From: CAWCDJ01 sp963796485
Lineage (GTDB): Bacteria > Acidobacteriota > Terriglobia > Bryobacterales > Bryobacteraceae
Reading direction: 5' to 3'
Length of the DNA: 64,000 nt
Assembly (NCBI GenBank): GCA_963796485.1
Contig: CAWCLV010000003.1
Coordinates: forward strand, 186,001 to 250,000
Shown: positions 33,216 through 40,803 of the stretch, piece by piece
Position numbering within the stretch: position 1 is the stretch's first letter
How the letters are laid out: each line of letters starts with the position of its first letter
The notes under the pieces: model-generated
The model's database searches: none
The model's input: the letters and a program-made list of their open reading frames with translations, nothing else
Told to the model about the DNA's origin: nothing
Made by a program: the position numbers and the translations under genes

Positions 33216-33217
33216 AC
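33202..33217 (+). repeat. 16-bp direct repeat, left copy
   Basis: CGCACCCTTGCTGAAC, identical to 33753-33768. This copy encodes the end of coaX including its stop. Confidence 0.9.
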
Positions 33218-33265
33218 GTTTCTGCGCAAGTATTTGGCGATCACCGTGCGGCGGCTTCCGTTAGA

Positions 33266-33427
33266 ATGAGACGTGAAAGTTCGGGAACGACGACTGGAAG
33301 TCATCACCACTATCAGCACCCCTCGAAGCCAAACGTAGTAACGATCCCAGGACGGCCGGGCGACGATGTGCCGGTCGGCACGCTTAAATCGATCCTGAAG
33401 GCGGCCGGGTTGGAGGACAGAAAATGA
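33266..33427 (+). pseudogene. hicA-like toxin remnant, N-terminus decayed
   Basis: A 53-codon frame from ATG 33266 ends in GSHHHYQHPSKPN and VGTLKSILKAAGLEDRK, the C-terminal core of HicA mRNA interferases including the catalytic histidine segment. The N-terminal helix and the DGW-type strand are missing. In another frame, GTG 33273 begins VKVRE, which is how many HicA proteins start, and GACTGG just before GGAAGTCAT resembles the ...DW...GSH junction; this is best explained by internal deletions. It may still be translated as a short peptide. The stop overlaps hicB (ATGA). Confidence 0.45.
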
Positions 33428-33648
33428 GTGTCAAGTTTGCTGTGGTGTTTGAGAAAGCCGAGAACAACTGGGCGGCTTACGTCCCGGATCTGCCCGGTTG
33501 CATCACGACCGGAGCGACACTGGAAGAGACGGAGGCGAATATTCGCGAGGCAATAGAGGGGCACTTGAAGACTCTCGCGGAATTCGGGGATCCCGTGCCA
33601 AAACCGACTAGTGTTGCCAAGGAGATCGACGTTTCTCCGGCGGCGTGA
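33424..33648 (+). CDS. HicB-like antitoxin
   Basis: 74 residues. The fold marks are KFAVVFEKAENNWAAYVPDLPGCITTGATLEETEANIREAIEGHL in order (a ferredoxin-like HicB domain), with no C-terminal ribbon-helix-helix, so it is the short HicB_lk form. It would bind and neutralise HicA. It overlaps the hicA-like frame by four bases, the normal toxin-first order. It lies inside the segment bounded by the 16-bp direct repeats. Confidence 0.85.
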   Translation: MSVKFAVVFEKAENNWAAYVPDLPGCITTGATLEETEANIREAIEGHLKTLAEFGDPVPKPTSVAKEIDVSPAA

Positions 33649-33752
33649 GTAGGCTGCGCGTCGGCGCCTGATGATCCCGGCAGCGAAGTCGCTAATCAAG
33701 AGGGCTGCATTAGGGGACGACGTGACAGTTGCGCGGTCCCTGAGGAGATACT

Positions 33753-33768
33753 CGCACCCTTGCTGAAC
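33753..33768 (+). repeat. 16-bp direct repeat, right copy
   Basis: Exact copy of 33202-33217. This copy supplies the TTG start and first codons of the downstream gene. Confidence 0.9.
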
Positions 33769-34413
33769 TACTTCAACTACTTCACCGAAATCGAAGAGCA
33801 CTTTCAGCGCGCGCGCGGCACTAGCCTGTTCCTGCTTTCGCCGCTCGACTGGGCGCTGGTGGAAAGCTGGAAAAATTCCGAGGTGCCGCTCGAAGCCGTG
33901 CTGCGCGGCATCGATGCGGCGTTCGAAAAATGGCGCAGCCGGCGGGTGAAGACGCAGATGGTGAATTCCCTGGCGTTCTGCGCCCAAGCGGTGCTCACCG
34001 AGGCGCAGATCATGGCCGGCACGATCGCCCCGCGGAAGGAAACGGCCCCACCCTTTCCCCTCGACGATCTGCGGGCCTATCTTGAACGCAATGCGGACGC
34101 GCTTTCCGATAACTACCCGGAGATCGTCGTCTCGCTGCGGAAGCTCGCGGCCGAAGTGGAACAGCATTACGGCAATCTGGAAGAGCTGGAGCAGCGCCTT
34201 ACGGTGCTGGAAGAGAAGATGATCGCGATGGCGCGCACGCGGCAGACGGAGGAGGAGATGCTCGCCGGGCGCCAGGAACTCGACCGGCAGCTTCGTCCCT
34301 ACCGCGGCAAGATGACCGCCGACCAGCTCACCATGCTCGAGAAGCAGTATCTGGAGCGCAACCTTCTCGAGAAGGCAAAACTGCCAAGGTTGAGCCTGTT
34401 TTACATGCGCTGA
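33760..34413 (+). CDS. conserved hypothetical protein with coiled coil
   Basis: 217 residues from TTG 33760, which lies in the right direct repeat; no other start fits the conserved-looking opening LLNYFNYFTEIEEHFQRARG. The N-terminal third contains RGTSLFLLSPLDWALVESW and RGIDAAFEKWRSR; residues about 110-215 form a charged coiled coil (LEQRLTVLEEKMIAMARTRQTEE). No signal peptide or membrane helix. I recall similar unannotated proteins from Acidobacteriota but no function. It probably belonged to the valS-coaX operon before the hicAB segment arrived. A 7-bp GC hairpin (34422-34438) follows the stop. Confidence 0.75.
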   Translation: MLNYFNYFTEIEEHFQRARGTSLFLLSPLDWALVESWKNSEVPLEAVLRGIDAAFEKWRSRRVKTQMVNSLAFCAQAVLTEAQIMAGTIAPRKETAPPFPLDDLRAYLERNADALSDNYPEIVVSLRKLAAEVEQHYGNLEELEQRLTVLEEKMIAMARTRQTEEEMLAGRQELDRQLRPYRGKMTADQLTMLEKQYLERNLLEKAKLPRLSLFYMR

Positions 34414-34470
34414 GACCGGTCGCCCGCGACGCGCGGGCCGCCTCCACCACCCAGTAGTGCTTTTATACGA

Positions 34471-34499
34471 TTGGCAAAAGTAGTTCTGGACCCTAATAT
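34471..34499 (+). promoter_or_regulatory. sigma70-like promoter for the six-gene periplasmic operon
   Basis: TTGGCA at 34471-34476, 17-bp spacer, TAATAT at 34494-34499. The start of transcription would fall at about 34506, next to ATG 34508, giving a leaderless or near-leaderless message. Confidence 0.5.
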
Positions 34500-34507
34500 G
34501 ATGAATT

Positions 34508-35815
34508 ATGCGGCAATCGCTTTGGGGGGTGCTCCTTCTACCTATGGCTGCAGTGGTAAGCGGCCAAGGACTGCGAAGCGGTCTGCCTTCTTACACCTAC
34601 ACGGAAACCCCGAAGTATGACGCGGCGGCGTGGAACCAGGGCAGGGACCGCTTCCCGGACGGCGCACACCTGGTTTTGATGACCCCGCAGGGGCGGCAGG
34701 AGCTTGTCCCGGGCTTCTTCGCTTCGGCCGATGCGGCCGTCTCCTACGACGGAAGCCGCATTCTGTTCTCCGGGCGAAAGACCCGCGAGGACCCGTGGCA
34801 AATCTGGGAGACCGGCGTCTCGGGCGGTACGCCGAAGCGCGTGTCGGCGAACTCCGATTCCTGCATTCGCCCGCTGTACCTGCCCTACGGCAAAATCGCC
34901 TACACCCGCGGGACGGCGCTGGGTTCGACGATCGAAGTTCTCAAACCGGGCCGCGCCAAACCGGATGTCCTGACTCACGTGCCGGGGTGGTACCTGACGG
35001 ACGACGTTCTTCGCGACGGCCGCATCCTCTTCGAATGGCTGGGCGATCTTTACACCGTATATCCGGATGGCACTGGTGTAGAGTCGGTGCGCTGCGACCA
35101 TGGCCCCCGCCGTTCGGGAGCCCGCCAGATTGGGTCCGGAGATATCGTTTTCAGCGTGGCGGAAGGCCTCGCACGCTTCACTTCCGCGCTGGCTTTCCAG
35201 CAGAAACTGCCGCCGTTTGGCCTGGAGATCGCGGGCCCCGTATCTGAGATGGAACCCGGGCGCTGGCTGGCGGCGGCCCGGCCGCGGTCCGGCGGTCCAT
35301 ACGGAATCTACTCGCTCAACGGCGCGTCGGGCAGCATGGGCCGTTTGCCAGCTCCCGGCAGACTCAACGCCGTGGAGCCGGTCGTGGTGGCAGCCCGCGT
35401 TCCGCCCCGCGACTTTCCTTCGGCGCTCGTTCCAACCCGGACCGCCGGCAACCTCATGTGCCTCGACGTCAGGGAGTCAAAGGACCCGATCGAGGGCAAG
35501 GTCCACTCGGTCCGGTTCTACATGCTCGGGGCGGGCGGTCGTCCCGAAGTACTGGGGCAGACGGCCGTGGCATCCGACGGGTCTTTTTTCGTGGAAGTGC
35601 CGGCCGACGTTCCGGTTCGCATGGAACTGCTGGACCGTGCGGGCGCCCGCCTGCGCGGCGAGGAGCACTGGTTCTGGATGCGCCCCAGCGAGCAGCGGAT
35701 TTGCGTGGGATGCCATGCGGGCCCGGAGCGCGCGCCCGAAAACAAAGTCCCGGAGATCCTGAATCAAACGCTCGACCCGGTGAAGATGCTGGGCGAATAT
35801 GGACGCACGCAATGA
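34508..35815 (+). CDS. secreted TolB-like propeller protein with C-terminal CxxCH heme motif
   Basis: 435 residues with signal peptide (LWGVLLLPMAAVVSGQ). WD40/TolB-like blades fill the middle (VSYDGSRILFSGRKTREDPWQIWE, YGKIAYTRGT); the C-terminal part contains a beta domain (VASDGSFFVEVPADVPVRMELLD) and RICVGCHAGPERAPEN with a single heme-c site. The layout resembles proteins annotated with the hydrazine-synthase-alpha middle domain, which are common in Acidobacteriota and do not make hydrazine. Probably a periplasmic electron carrier or a sensor of unknown partner. First gene of six, each coupled by a four-base overlap. Confidence 0.78.
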   Translation: MRQSLWGVLLLPMAAVVSGQGLRSGLPSYTYTETPKYDAAAWNQGRDRFPDGAHLVLMTPQGRQELVPGFFASADAAVSYDGSRILFSGRKTREDPWQIWETGVSGGTPKRVSANSDSCIRPLYLPYGKIAYTRGTALGSTIEVLKPGRAKPDVLTHVPGWYLTDDVLRDGRILFEWLGDLYTVYPDGTGVESVRCDHGPRRSGARQIGSGDIVFSVAEGLARFTSALAFQQKLPPFGLEIAGPVSEMEPGRWLAAARPRSGGPYGIYSLNGASGSMGRLPAPGRLNAVEPVVVAARVPPRDFPSALVPTRTAGNLMCLDVRESKDPIEGKVHSVRFYMLGAGGRPEVLGQTAVASDGSFFVEVPADVPVRMELLDRAGARLRGEEHWFWMRPSEQRICVGCHAGPERAPENKVPEILNQTLDPVKMLGEYGRTQ

Positions 35816-37422
35816 AACTATACCTGTTGCCCCTCCTGGCCGCGGTGCTGGGCGCGCAAGAAGCGGGCCCGATCCGCTTTGAGGATGTCACGCCCCAGTC
35901 GGGCATCGCTTTCACCCATTCCTTCGGAGCGGAGCGGCTGGGATCGCTGGTGGAGAGCACGGGCGCGGGGTGCGCCTGGTTCGATTACAACGGCGACGGC
36001 AGGCCGGATCTGTTCGTAGTGAGCGGACGGCCCCTCGGCAAGGACATGCATCCGTATCCTTTGCGCCAGCCGCCGGCGGTGATGCCGCACAATCACCTCT
36101 ACCGGAACGACGGCGGCGGGAAATTCACCGATGTGACCGGACAGGCCGGGCTGGAGGGCGACGGCTTCGGGTTTGCCGCGATCGCGGCCGATTTCGATAA
36201 CGATGGCCGCACGGATCTGCTGGTGACCTACTACGGGCACGTCACGCTCTACCGCAACAAAGGAGACGGCACGTTCGAAGATGTCACGGCCAAAGCCGGC
36301 CTCGACGTGAAAGGCTGGGCCATCGGCGCAACCTGGCTCGATTATGACCGGGATGGCTGCGTAGACCTGTTTGTCGGCCGGTATGTGAAGTTCGACCCCA
36401 CTTACCGCTCTTACTACGCCGCCGATAACTACCCCGGGCCGCTGGACTATGCCGGAGATACCAACCTGCTGTTTCACAACACCTGCCACGGAAGTTTCGT
36501 GGACGTCAGCGGGCAATCCGGCATCTCCAAACATAAAGGGCGGACCATGGGGGTCACTGCCGGCGATTTCGACGGCGACGGCTACCCGGACATTTACGTC
36601 GCCAACGATAAGACCGAAAATTTCCTGTTTCACAATCGCCGCGACGGAACGTTTGAAGAGATCGCGCTCGAGGCCGGCGCCGCGTTCGGGCAGGATGGCG
36701 AATCCACTTCCGCCATGGGTCCGGTCTTTTTCGATATGAACAACGACGGGCGCACGGACCTCTGGGTAAGCGATTCGAAATACAACCGCCTGCTGCAAAA
36801 CTCCGGGAAGCTGCCGTTTACGGACGTGACGCTGCAATCGGGGATCTCGCAGCGAACCGCGCAATACACCAGTTGGGGCACGGGCGTCTTCGACTTCGAT
36901 AACGACGGCTGGAAGGACATTTTCATCGTCCACGGCGGGCTCATCCACCTGATCCCGCAGGAGGATTCCGTGTTCCGCGGCGTGGGTGGCGGAAAATTCG
37001 AGGACGTCTCGACGGCCGCGGGACCGTACTTCGCGCTCAAGACCGTGGGCCGCGGCGCGTGCTTCGCCGATTTCGACGGCGACGGCAAAGTGGACGCCTA
37101 CGTGATGAACCTCGGCGCGCCCGGAGTCCTGCTTCGGAATGTCTCTCCCGGTAATCGCCACTGGCTGATGATCCGGCTGGCGGGCACGAAGAGCAACCGC
37201 GACGGCATCGGCGCGAAGGTGGAGGTCGAAGCCGGAGGATTGAAACAGACGGCGGAGCGGGTCACGGGGGCCGGCTATCTGAGCCAGAACGATCCGCGCC
37301 TGCATTTCGGGCTTGGAAACCGCGCGAAAGCGGACCGCATCACGGTCACGTGGCCCAGCGGCACGCGCCAGGTTCTCGAAGGCGTTGCCGCCGACCAGGT
37401 GATTACGATCACGGAGAAATGA
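35812..37422 (+). CDS. CRTAC1-type FG-GAP/VCBS protein with ASPIC-UnbV domain
   Basis: 536 residues with signal peptide MKLYLLPLLAAVLGAQ. At least six FG-GAP repeats carry calcium-binding DxDxDG-type loops (FDYNGDGRPDLFVV, DFDNDGRTDLLVT, DYDRDGCVDLFVG, DFDGDGYPDIYVA, DMNNDGRTDLWVS). The C-terminus is the ASPIC/UnbV domain (SNRDGIGAKVEVEAGG, LHFGLGNRAKADRITVTWPSG). A beta-propeller exported protein, possibly for adhesion or for binding carbohydrate; function unproven. Starts in the stop of the preceding gene (ATGA) and ends in the start of the next. Confidence 0.9.
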   Translation: MKLYLLPLLAAVLGAQEAGPIRFEDVTPQSGIAFTHSFGAERLGSLVESTGAGCAWFDYNGDGRPDLFVVSGRPLGKDMHPYPLRQPPAVMPHNHLYRNDGGGKFTDVTGQAGLEGDGFGFAAIAADFDNDGRTDLLVTYYGHVTLYRNKGDGTFEDVTAKAGLDVKGWAIGATWLDYDRDGCVDLFVGRYVKFDPTYRSYYAADNYPGPLDYAGDTNLLFHNTCHGSFVDVSGQSGISKHKGRTMGVTAGDFDGDGYPDIYVANDKTENFLFHNRRDGTFEEIALEAGAAFGQDGESTSAMGPVFFDMNNDGRTDLWVSDSKYNRLLQNSGKLPFTDVTLQSGISQRTAQYTSWGTGVFDFDNDGWKDIFIVHGGLIHLIPQEDSVFRGVGGGKFEDVSTAAGPYFALKTVGRGACFADFDGDGKVDAYVMNLGAPGVLLRNVSPGNRHWLMIRLAGTKSNRDGIGAKVEVEAGGLKQTAERVTGAGYLSQNDPRLHFGLGNRAKADRITVTWPSGTRQVLEGVAADQVITITEK

Positions 37423-39245
37423 CCATGCGGCGGGCGATTTGGGCACTGATTTTCGTCGTAGGCGCGGCTGCCGGGACCCGCTACCGGAACCCCGACGATA
37501 TGGTCCTCTCGCCCGACGGAAAACGCCTCTACGTGGTGTGCAGCGGCAGCGGCGAGGTGGTAGCCATCGATACCGCCACCCGCGCTATCGCGGGGCGCGT
37601 CGCGGTCGGACAAGTTCCCCGCGGAATCGCCATCGCGCCTGACGGAAGCAGGCTTTATGTGACCAACTCGTGGTCCGACACGGTGAGCGAGGTCGATGCC
37701 GGGGCGTTTCGTGTGCTGCGAACTCTGCCGGCGGGTTTCGAACCTACGGGCATCGCCTTGGATGCCGCGCGCAACGTGCTTTATGTAGGGAACCGGCTCT
37801 CGGACGACATCTCGATCATCGACCTGACGCGTGGCGCGGATATCGAGCGCCTGGCGGGGGGACGCGGCGCGAGTTACGTTACCGCATCACCCGATGGCGC
37901 GCACTTCTACGTCAGCCATGTCTACCCGAACATCGGCCATTTTCGCGCGCCTCCGGCGTCCGAGATCACCGAGATCGATGCGCGGCATCAGGCGGTTTCC
38001 GCGCGGTTGCCTCTGAAGAATGCGGCGGGGATCTTTCACGTTGCGCTGTCGCGCGACGGGCGCATCGGCCTGGCCGCGGAGTTGCGGCCGAAAAACCTGA
38101 TCCCGCTGGCGCACGTAGAGCACGGCTGGGTCTTCGGCAATTCGCTCGCGGTGTTTGGCGAGGGTATCGCCGGTGTCGTGCAGATGCCGCTGGACCAGAT
38201 CGACAGTTTCTTCTCCCTTCCGTTCGGCGTCGCGATCGCGCCCGACCAGACCCGGGCCTACGTTTCCGCGAGCGGCTCGAACCAAATTCTGATCCTGGAT
38301 TTACCGAAGCTGGTCGCGGCGGCGCGCTCCCCGAGAGCCTCCCGGATGGCCAACGACCTTTCCGCCTCCGCCGCATACGTCCTGGCGCGTTTGCCGGTAG
38401 GCCGCAACCCTCGCGCCGTTCAGGTCTCGGCGGACGGGAAACTGCTGTACGTCGCGAACCGTCTGGACGACACCATCACCATCGTGGATACGGCACGCGC
38501 CGCCGTGGCCGGCACCATTTCGCTCGGCGACCCCTCCCCGGCGACCGCGGAACGCCGCGGCGAACGCCTCTTTTACTCGTCCATGTACTCGTTCGGGCAC
38601 CAGTTCGGCTGCGCCAACTGCCATATCGATTCGACTTTCGACGGCCTTTCCTGGGATCTCGAACCCGACGGTTTCGGCATGGACATTGTCGATAACCGGG
38701 CGCTCGAGGACATCAAAGACACGGCACCGTTCAAGTGGAACGGCACCAACCCGGACCTGCAAACGGAGTGCGGGCCGCGCACGGAACGGTTCTTTTTCCG
38801 CTCGGAGGGTTTCCGGGGAGCCAACCTGGAGGACCTCGTCGCCTACATCAAGTCGATTCCACTGCGGCCGAACCGCTACCGGCGTGCTGACGGAACCCTG
38901 ACCGAGGCCCAGGAGCGCGGACGGGCGCTTTTCAACCGTACGACCCGGAAAGACGGCACCCCGATCCTCGAAATCCGGCAATGCGCCGTCTGCCATTCGG
39001 GGCCCCACCACACCGCCAACGTCCAGTTGGATGTCGATACGGGTAAGCCCTCGGACCGCTCGCCGCTGGTAGATATCCCCTCGTTGAACAATGTGGTGAA
39101 CAGCGCGCCGTATCTTCACGACGGCTCGGCGCGGACGCTCGAAGAAATCTGGACTGTCTTCAACCCGCACGACATACACGGCGTAACCAACGATCTGACC
39201 AAAGATGAACTCAACGATCTCATCGAATACGTGAAAACCTTATGA
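37419..39245 (+). CDS. exported YVTN beta-propeller / di-heme cytochrome c peroxidase-like protein
   Basis: 608 residues from ATG 37419 with signal peptide. Residues about 20-370 are YVTN-type propeller blades (LSPDGKRLYVVCSGSGEVVAID, IAPDGSRLYVTNSWSDTVSEVD, VSADGKLLYVANRLDDTITIVD). The C-terminal part has two heme-c sites, FGCANCHIDSTFDG and RQCAVCHSGPHH, in a frame like MauG / di-heme peroxidases (RGRALFNRTT, DIPSLNNVVNSAPYLHDG). A periplasmic peroxidase or electron-transfer protein is likely. The axial ligands cannot be settled by eye. Confidence 0.85.
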   Translation: MTMRRAIWALIFVVGAAAGTRYRNPDDMVLSPDGKRLYVVCSGSGEVVAIDTATRAIAGRVAVGQVPRGIAIAPDGSRLYVTNSWSDTVSEVDAGAFRVLRTLPAGFEPTGIALDAARNVLYVGNRLSDDISIIDLTRGADIERLAGGRGASYVTASPDGAHFYVSHVYPNIGHFRAPPASEITEIDARHQAVSARLPLKNAAGIFHVALSRDGRIGLAAELRPKNLIPLAHVEHGWVFGNSLAVFGEGIAGVVQMPLDQIDSFFSLPFGVAIAPDQTRAYVSASGSNQILILDLPKLVAAARSPRASRMANDLSASAAYVLARLPVGRNPRAVQVSADGKLLYVANRLDDTITIVDTARAAVAGTISLGDPSPATAERRGERLFYSSMYSFGHQFGCANCHIDSTFDGLSWDLEPDGFGMDIVDNRALEDIKDTAPFKWNGTNPDLQTECGPRTERFFFRSEGFRGANLEDLVAYIKSIPLRPNRYRRADGTLTEAQERGRALFNRTTRKDGTPILEIRQCAVCHSGPHHTANVQLDVDTGKPSDRSPLVDIPSLNNVVNSAPYLHDGSARTLEEIWTVFNPHDIHGVTNDLTKDELNDLIEYVKTL

Positions 39246-40312
39246 AGAGCAAATCCATCCTGCTGGTTCTGCTCATGGCCGCTTCCAGCGCGGCAGCCGA
39301 TCTGCCGCGGTTCCGGTGGCAAAACTTCACCGTGGAAAACGGCCTGCCCAATAACCGGGTTTACTGCGTGGCGGTGGATGGCGACAAGGTGTGGGCGGGC
39401 ACCGACGACGGGCTGGCGCTTTATCAGAACGGCCGGTGGAAGAGTTTCAACGTCGCCGACGGCCTGGCGCAGCGGGCCGTGCTCTCGCTGGCGGTCGACA
39501 AGAAGAACCACGACCTCTGGATCGGCACCATGGGCGGCCTGAACCGCTACTCGGCCGGACGATTCGACAGCTTTACCCAGCTGACCGCCGGTCTTCCGAA
39601 CGACGTGGTGTACGGCGTATCGGTGCTCGGCGATTTCGTCTGGGTCGCCACCGCCGCCGGCGGAGCCCGTTTCAACACGCGGACCAAAGAATGGAGCCTC
39701 TACAACGAGAGGAACACGCCGATGTACGAAATCTGGACCTACGGCGTGACTGCGGCCGAAGACAAGGTCTACTACGCGGTTTGGGGCGGAGGGGTTCTGG
39801 AATACGACGTAAAAACCGGGCGATGGAAAGACTATAACGACCCGGACGGCGAGACCGAAATCGTGCTGTTGAAAGACCAGGGACTCATCCACGAGGTCAC
39901 GACTTCGGTAAGTTATGTCAACCATATCCTGTGGGTAGCCACTTACTTCGGAGCGTCCCGTTACGACGGCCGTAACTGGCGAAATTTCCTGGACGTGGAT
40001 AGCGGCCTGCCCAGTAACTTCATGAACCAGGTGAAAACGCTGGACGGAACGCGTACCTGGTTCTCGACCGACAAGGGCCTTGCGTATTACGACGGGGAGC
40101 GCTGGGCGACCTACCGGCCGGCGCTGGGCACACACACGCCCGAAATGCTGGTTCGCGAAGCGAACGGCACGGTGACGCACGTCCCGGTGCATTCCGCCCC
40201 GGCGCATAACTATGTCTTTGCCGTGGACTTTCAGAACGACGACATTTGGGTGGCTACCGCCAAAGGGATCAGCCACGGAATTCATATCTTACCCGGAGAA
40301 TCCGACCGATGA
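39242..40312 (+). CDS. exported two-component-regulator-propeller protein
   Basis: 356 residues with signal peptide MKSKSILLVLLMAASSAAAD. The body is made of Reg_prop-type blades: RWQNFTVENGLPNNRVYCVA, KVWAGTDDGLALYQNGRWKSF, DLWIGTMGGLNRYSAGRFDSF, RTWFSTDKGLAYYDGERW. These repeats normally form the periplasmic sensor of hybrid kinases, but here no transmembrane or kinase part exists, so it is a free periplasmic propeller. Coupled on both sides by ATGA overlaps. Confidence 0.82.
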   Translation: MKSKSILLVLLMAASSAAADLPRFRWQNFTVENGLPNNRVYCVAVDGDKVWAGTDDGLALYQNGRWKSFNVADGLAQRAVLSLAVDKKNHDLWIGTMGGLNRYSAGRFDSFTQLTAGLPNDVVYGVSVLGDFVWVATAAGGARFNTRTKEWSLYNERNTPMYEIWTYGVTAAEDKVYYAVWGGGVLEYDVKTGRWKDYNDPDGETEIVLLKDQGLIHEVTTSVSYVNHILWVATYFGASRYDGRNWRNFLDVDSGLPSNFMNQVKTLDGTRTWFSTDKGLAYYDGERWATYRPALGTHTPEMLVREANGTVTHVPVHSAPAHNYVFAVDFQNDDIWVATAKGISHGIHILPGESDR

Positions 40313-40803
40313 ATACAATCGAACTATTTGACCGGATCGCGAGCGCCACGGAAGTGAGCAAGCGCGCGATCACCAATCACTCGGTTTTGAACGAGGCGTA
40401 CGCCTATGTCAAGCCGAGCTCCTTTTCGCGCGGGCTGCGCATTGACCTGGGCGACGTAGCCATTCTACTGATTTCCGGCACGGCGAGCATCGACGAGGAG
40501 GGCAAGAGCGTTCATATCGGGGACTTTCGCGCCCAGCTTCGCCGCACTTACTCGAACATTACGGGGTTACTGGAAGCGGAGGGTGCGACCTGGAAAGACA
40601 TCGTCCGAACCAGCTGCTATCTGCGGGACATCGAACGCGATTACGAAGCGTTCAACGAAGAGCGGACGGCATTCTTCCTGGAGCAGGGATTGGATCCGCT
40701 ACCCGCGTCCACGGGAATACAGGCGATTCTTTGCCGTCCCGAATTGCTGGTGGAAATCGAAGCGATCGCCATCATCATGGCGCCGCGCCAGGAAAAACCG
40801 TGA
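40309..40803 (+). CDS. RidA/YjgF/YER057c-family protein
   Basis: 164 residues from ATG 40309. The C-terminal two thirds match the RidA fold: LLISGTASIDEEGKSVHIGDFRAQ, RRTYSNITGLLEAEGATWKDIVRTSCYLRDI, and a final CRPELLVEIEAIAIIMAP with the arginine-type active-site segment. RidA proteins hydrolyse reactive enamines and imines in the cytoplasm. It has no signal peptide and is the only clearly cytoplasmic product of the operon. Its N-terminus is about 35 residues longer than E. coli RidA. Confidence 0.85.
   Translation: MNTIELFDRIASATEVSKRAITNHSVLNEAYAYVKPSSFSRGLRIDLGDVAILLISGTASIDEEGKSVHIGDFRAQLRRTYSNITGLLEAEGATWKDIVRTSCYLRDIERDYEAFNEERTAFFLEQGLDPLPASTGIQAILCRPELLVEIEAIAIIMAPRQEKP

Noticed and set aside
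35458..35811. N-terminal extension of the FG-GAP protein
   Set aside because: Lies within the preceding gene; ATG 35812 is followed directly by a signal peptide.
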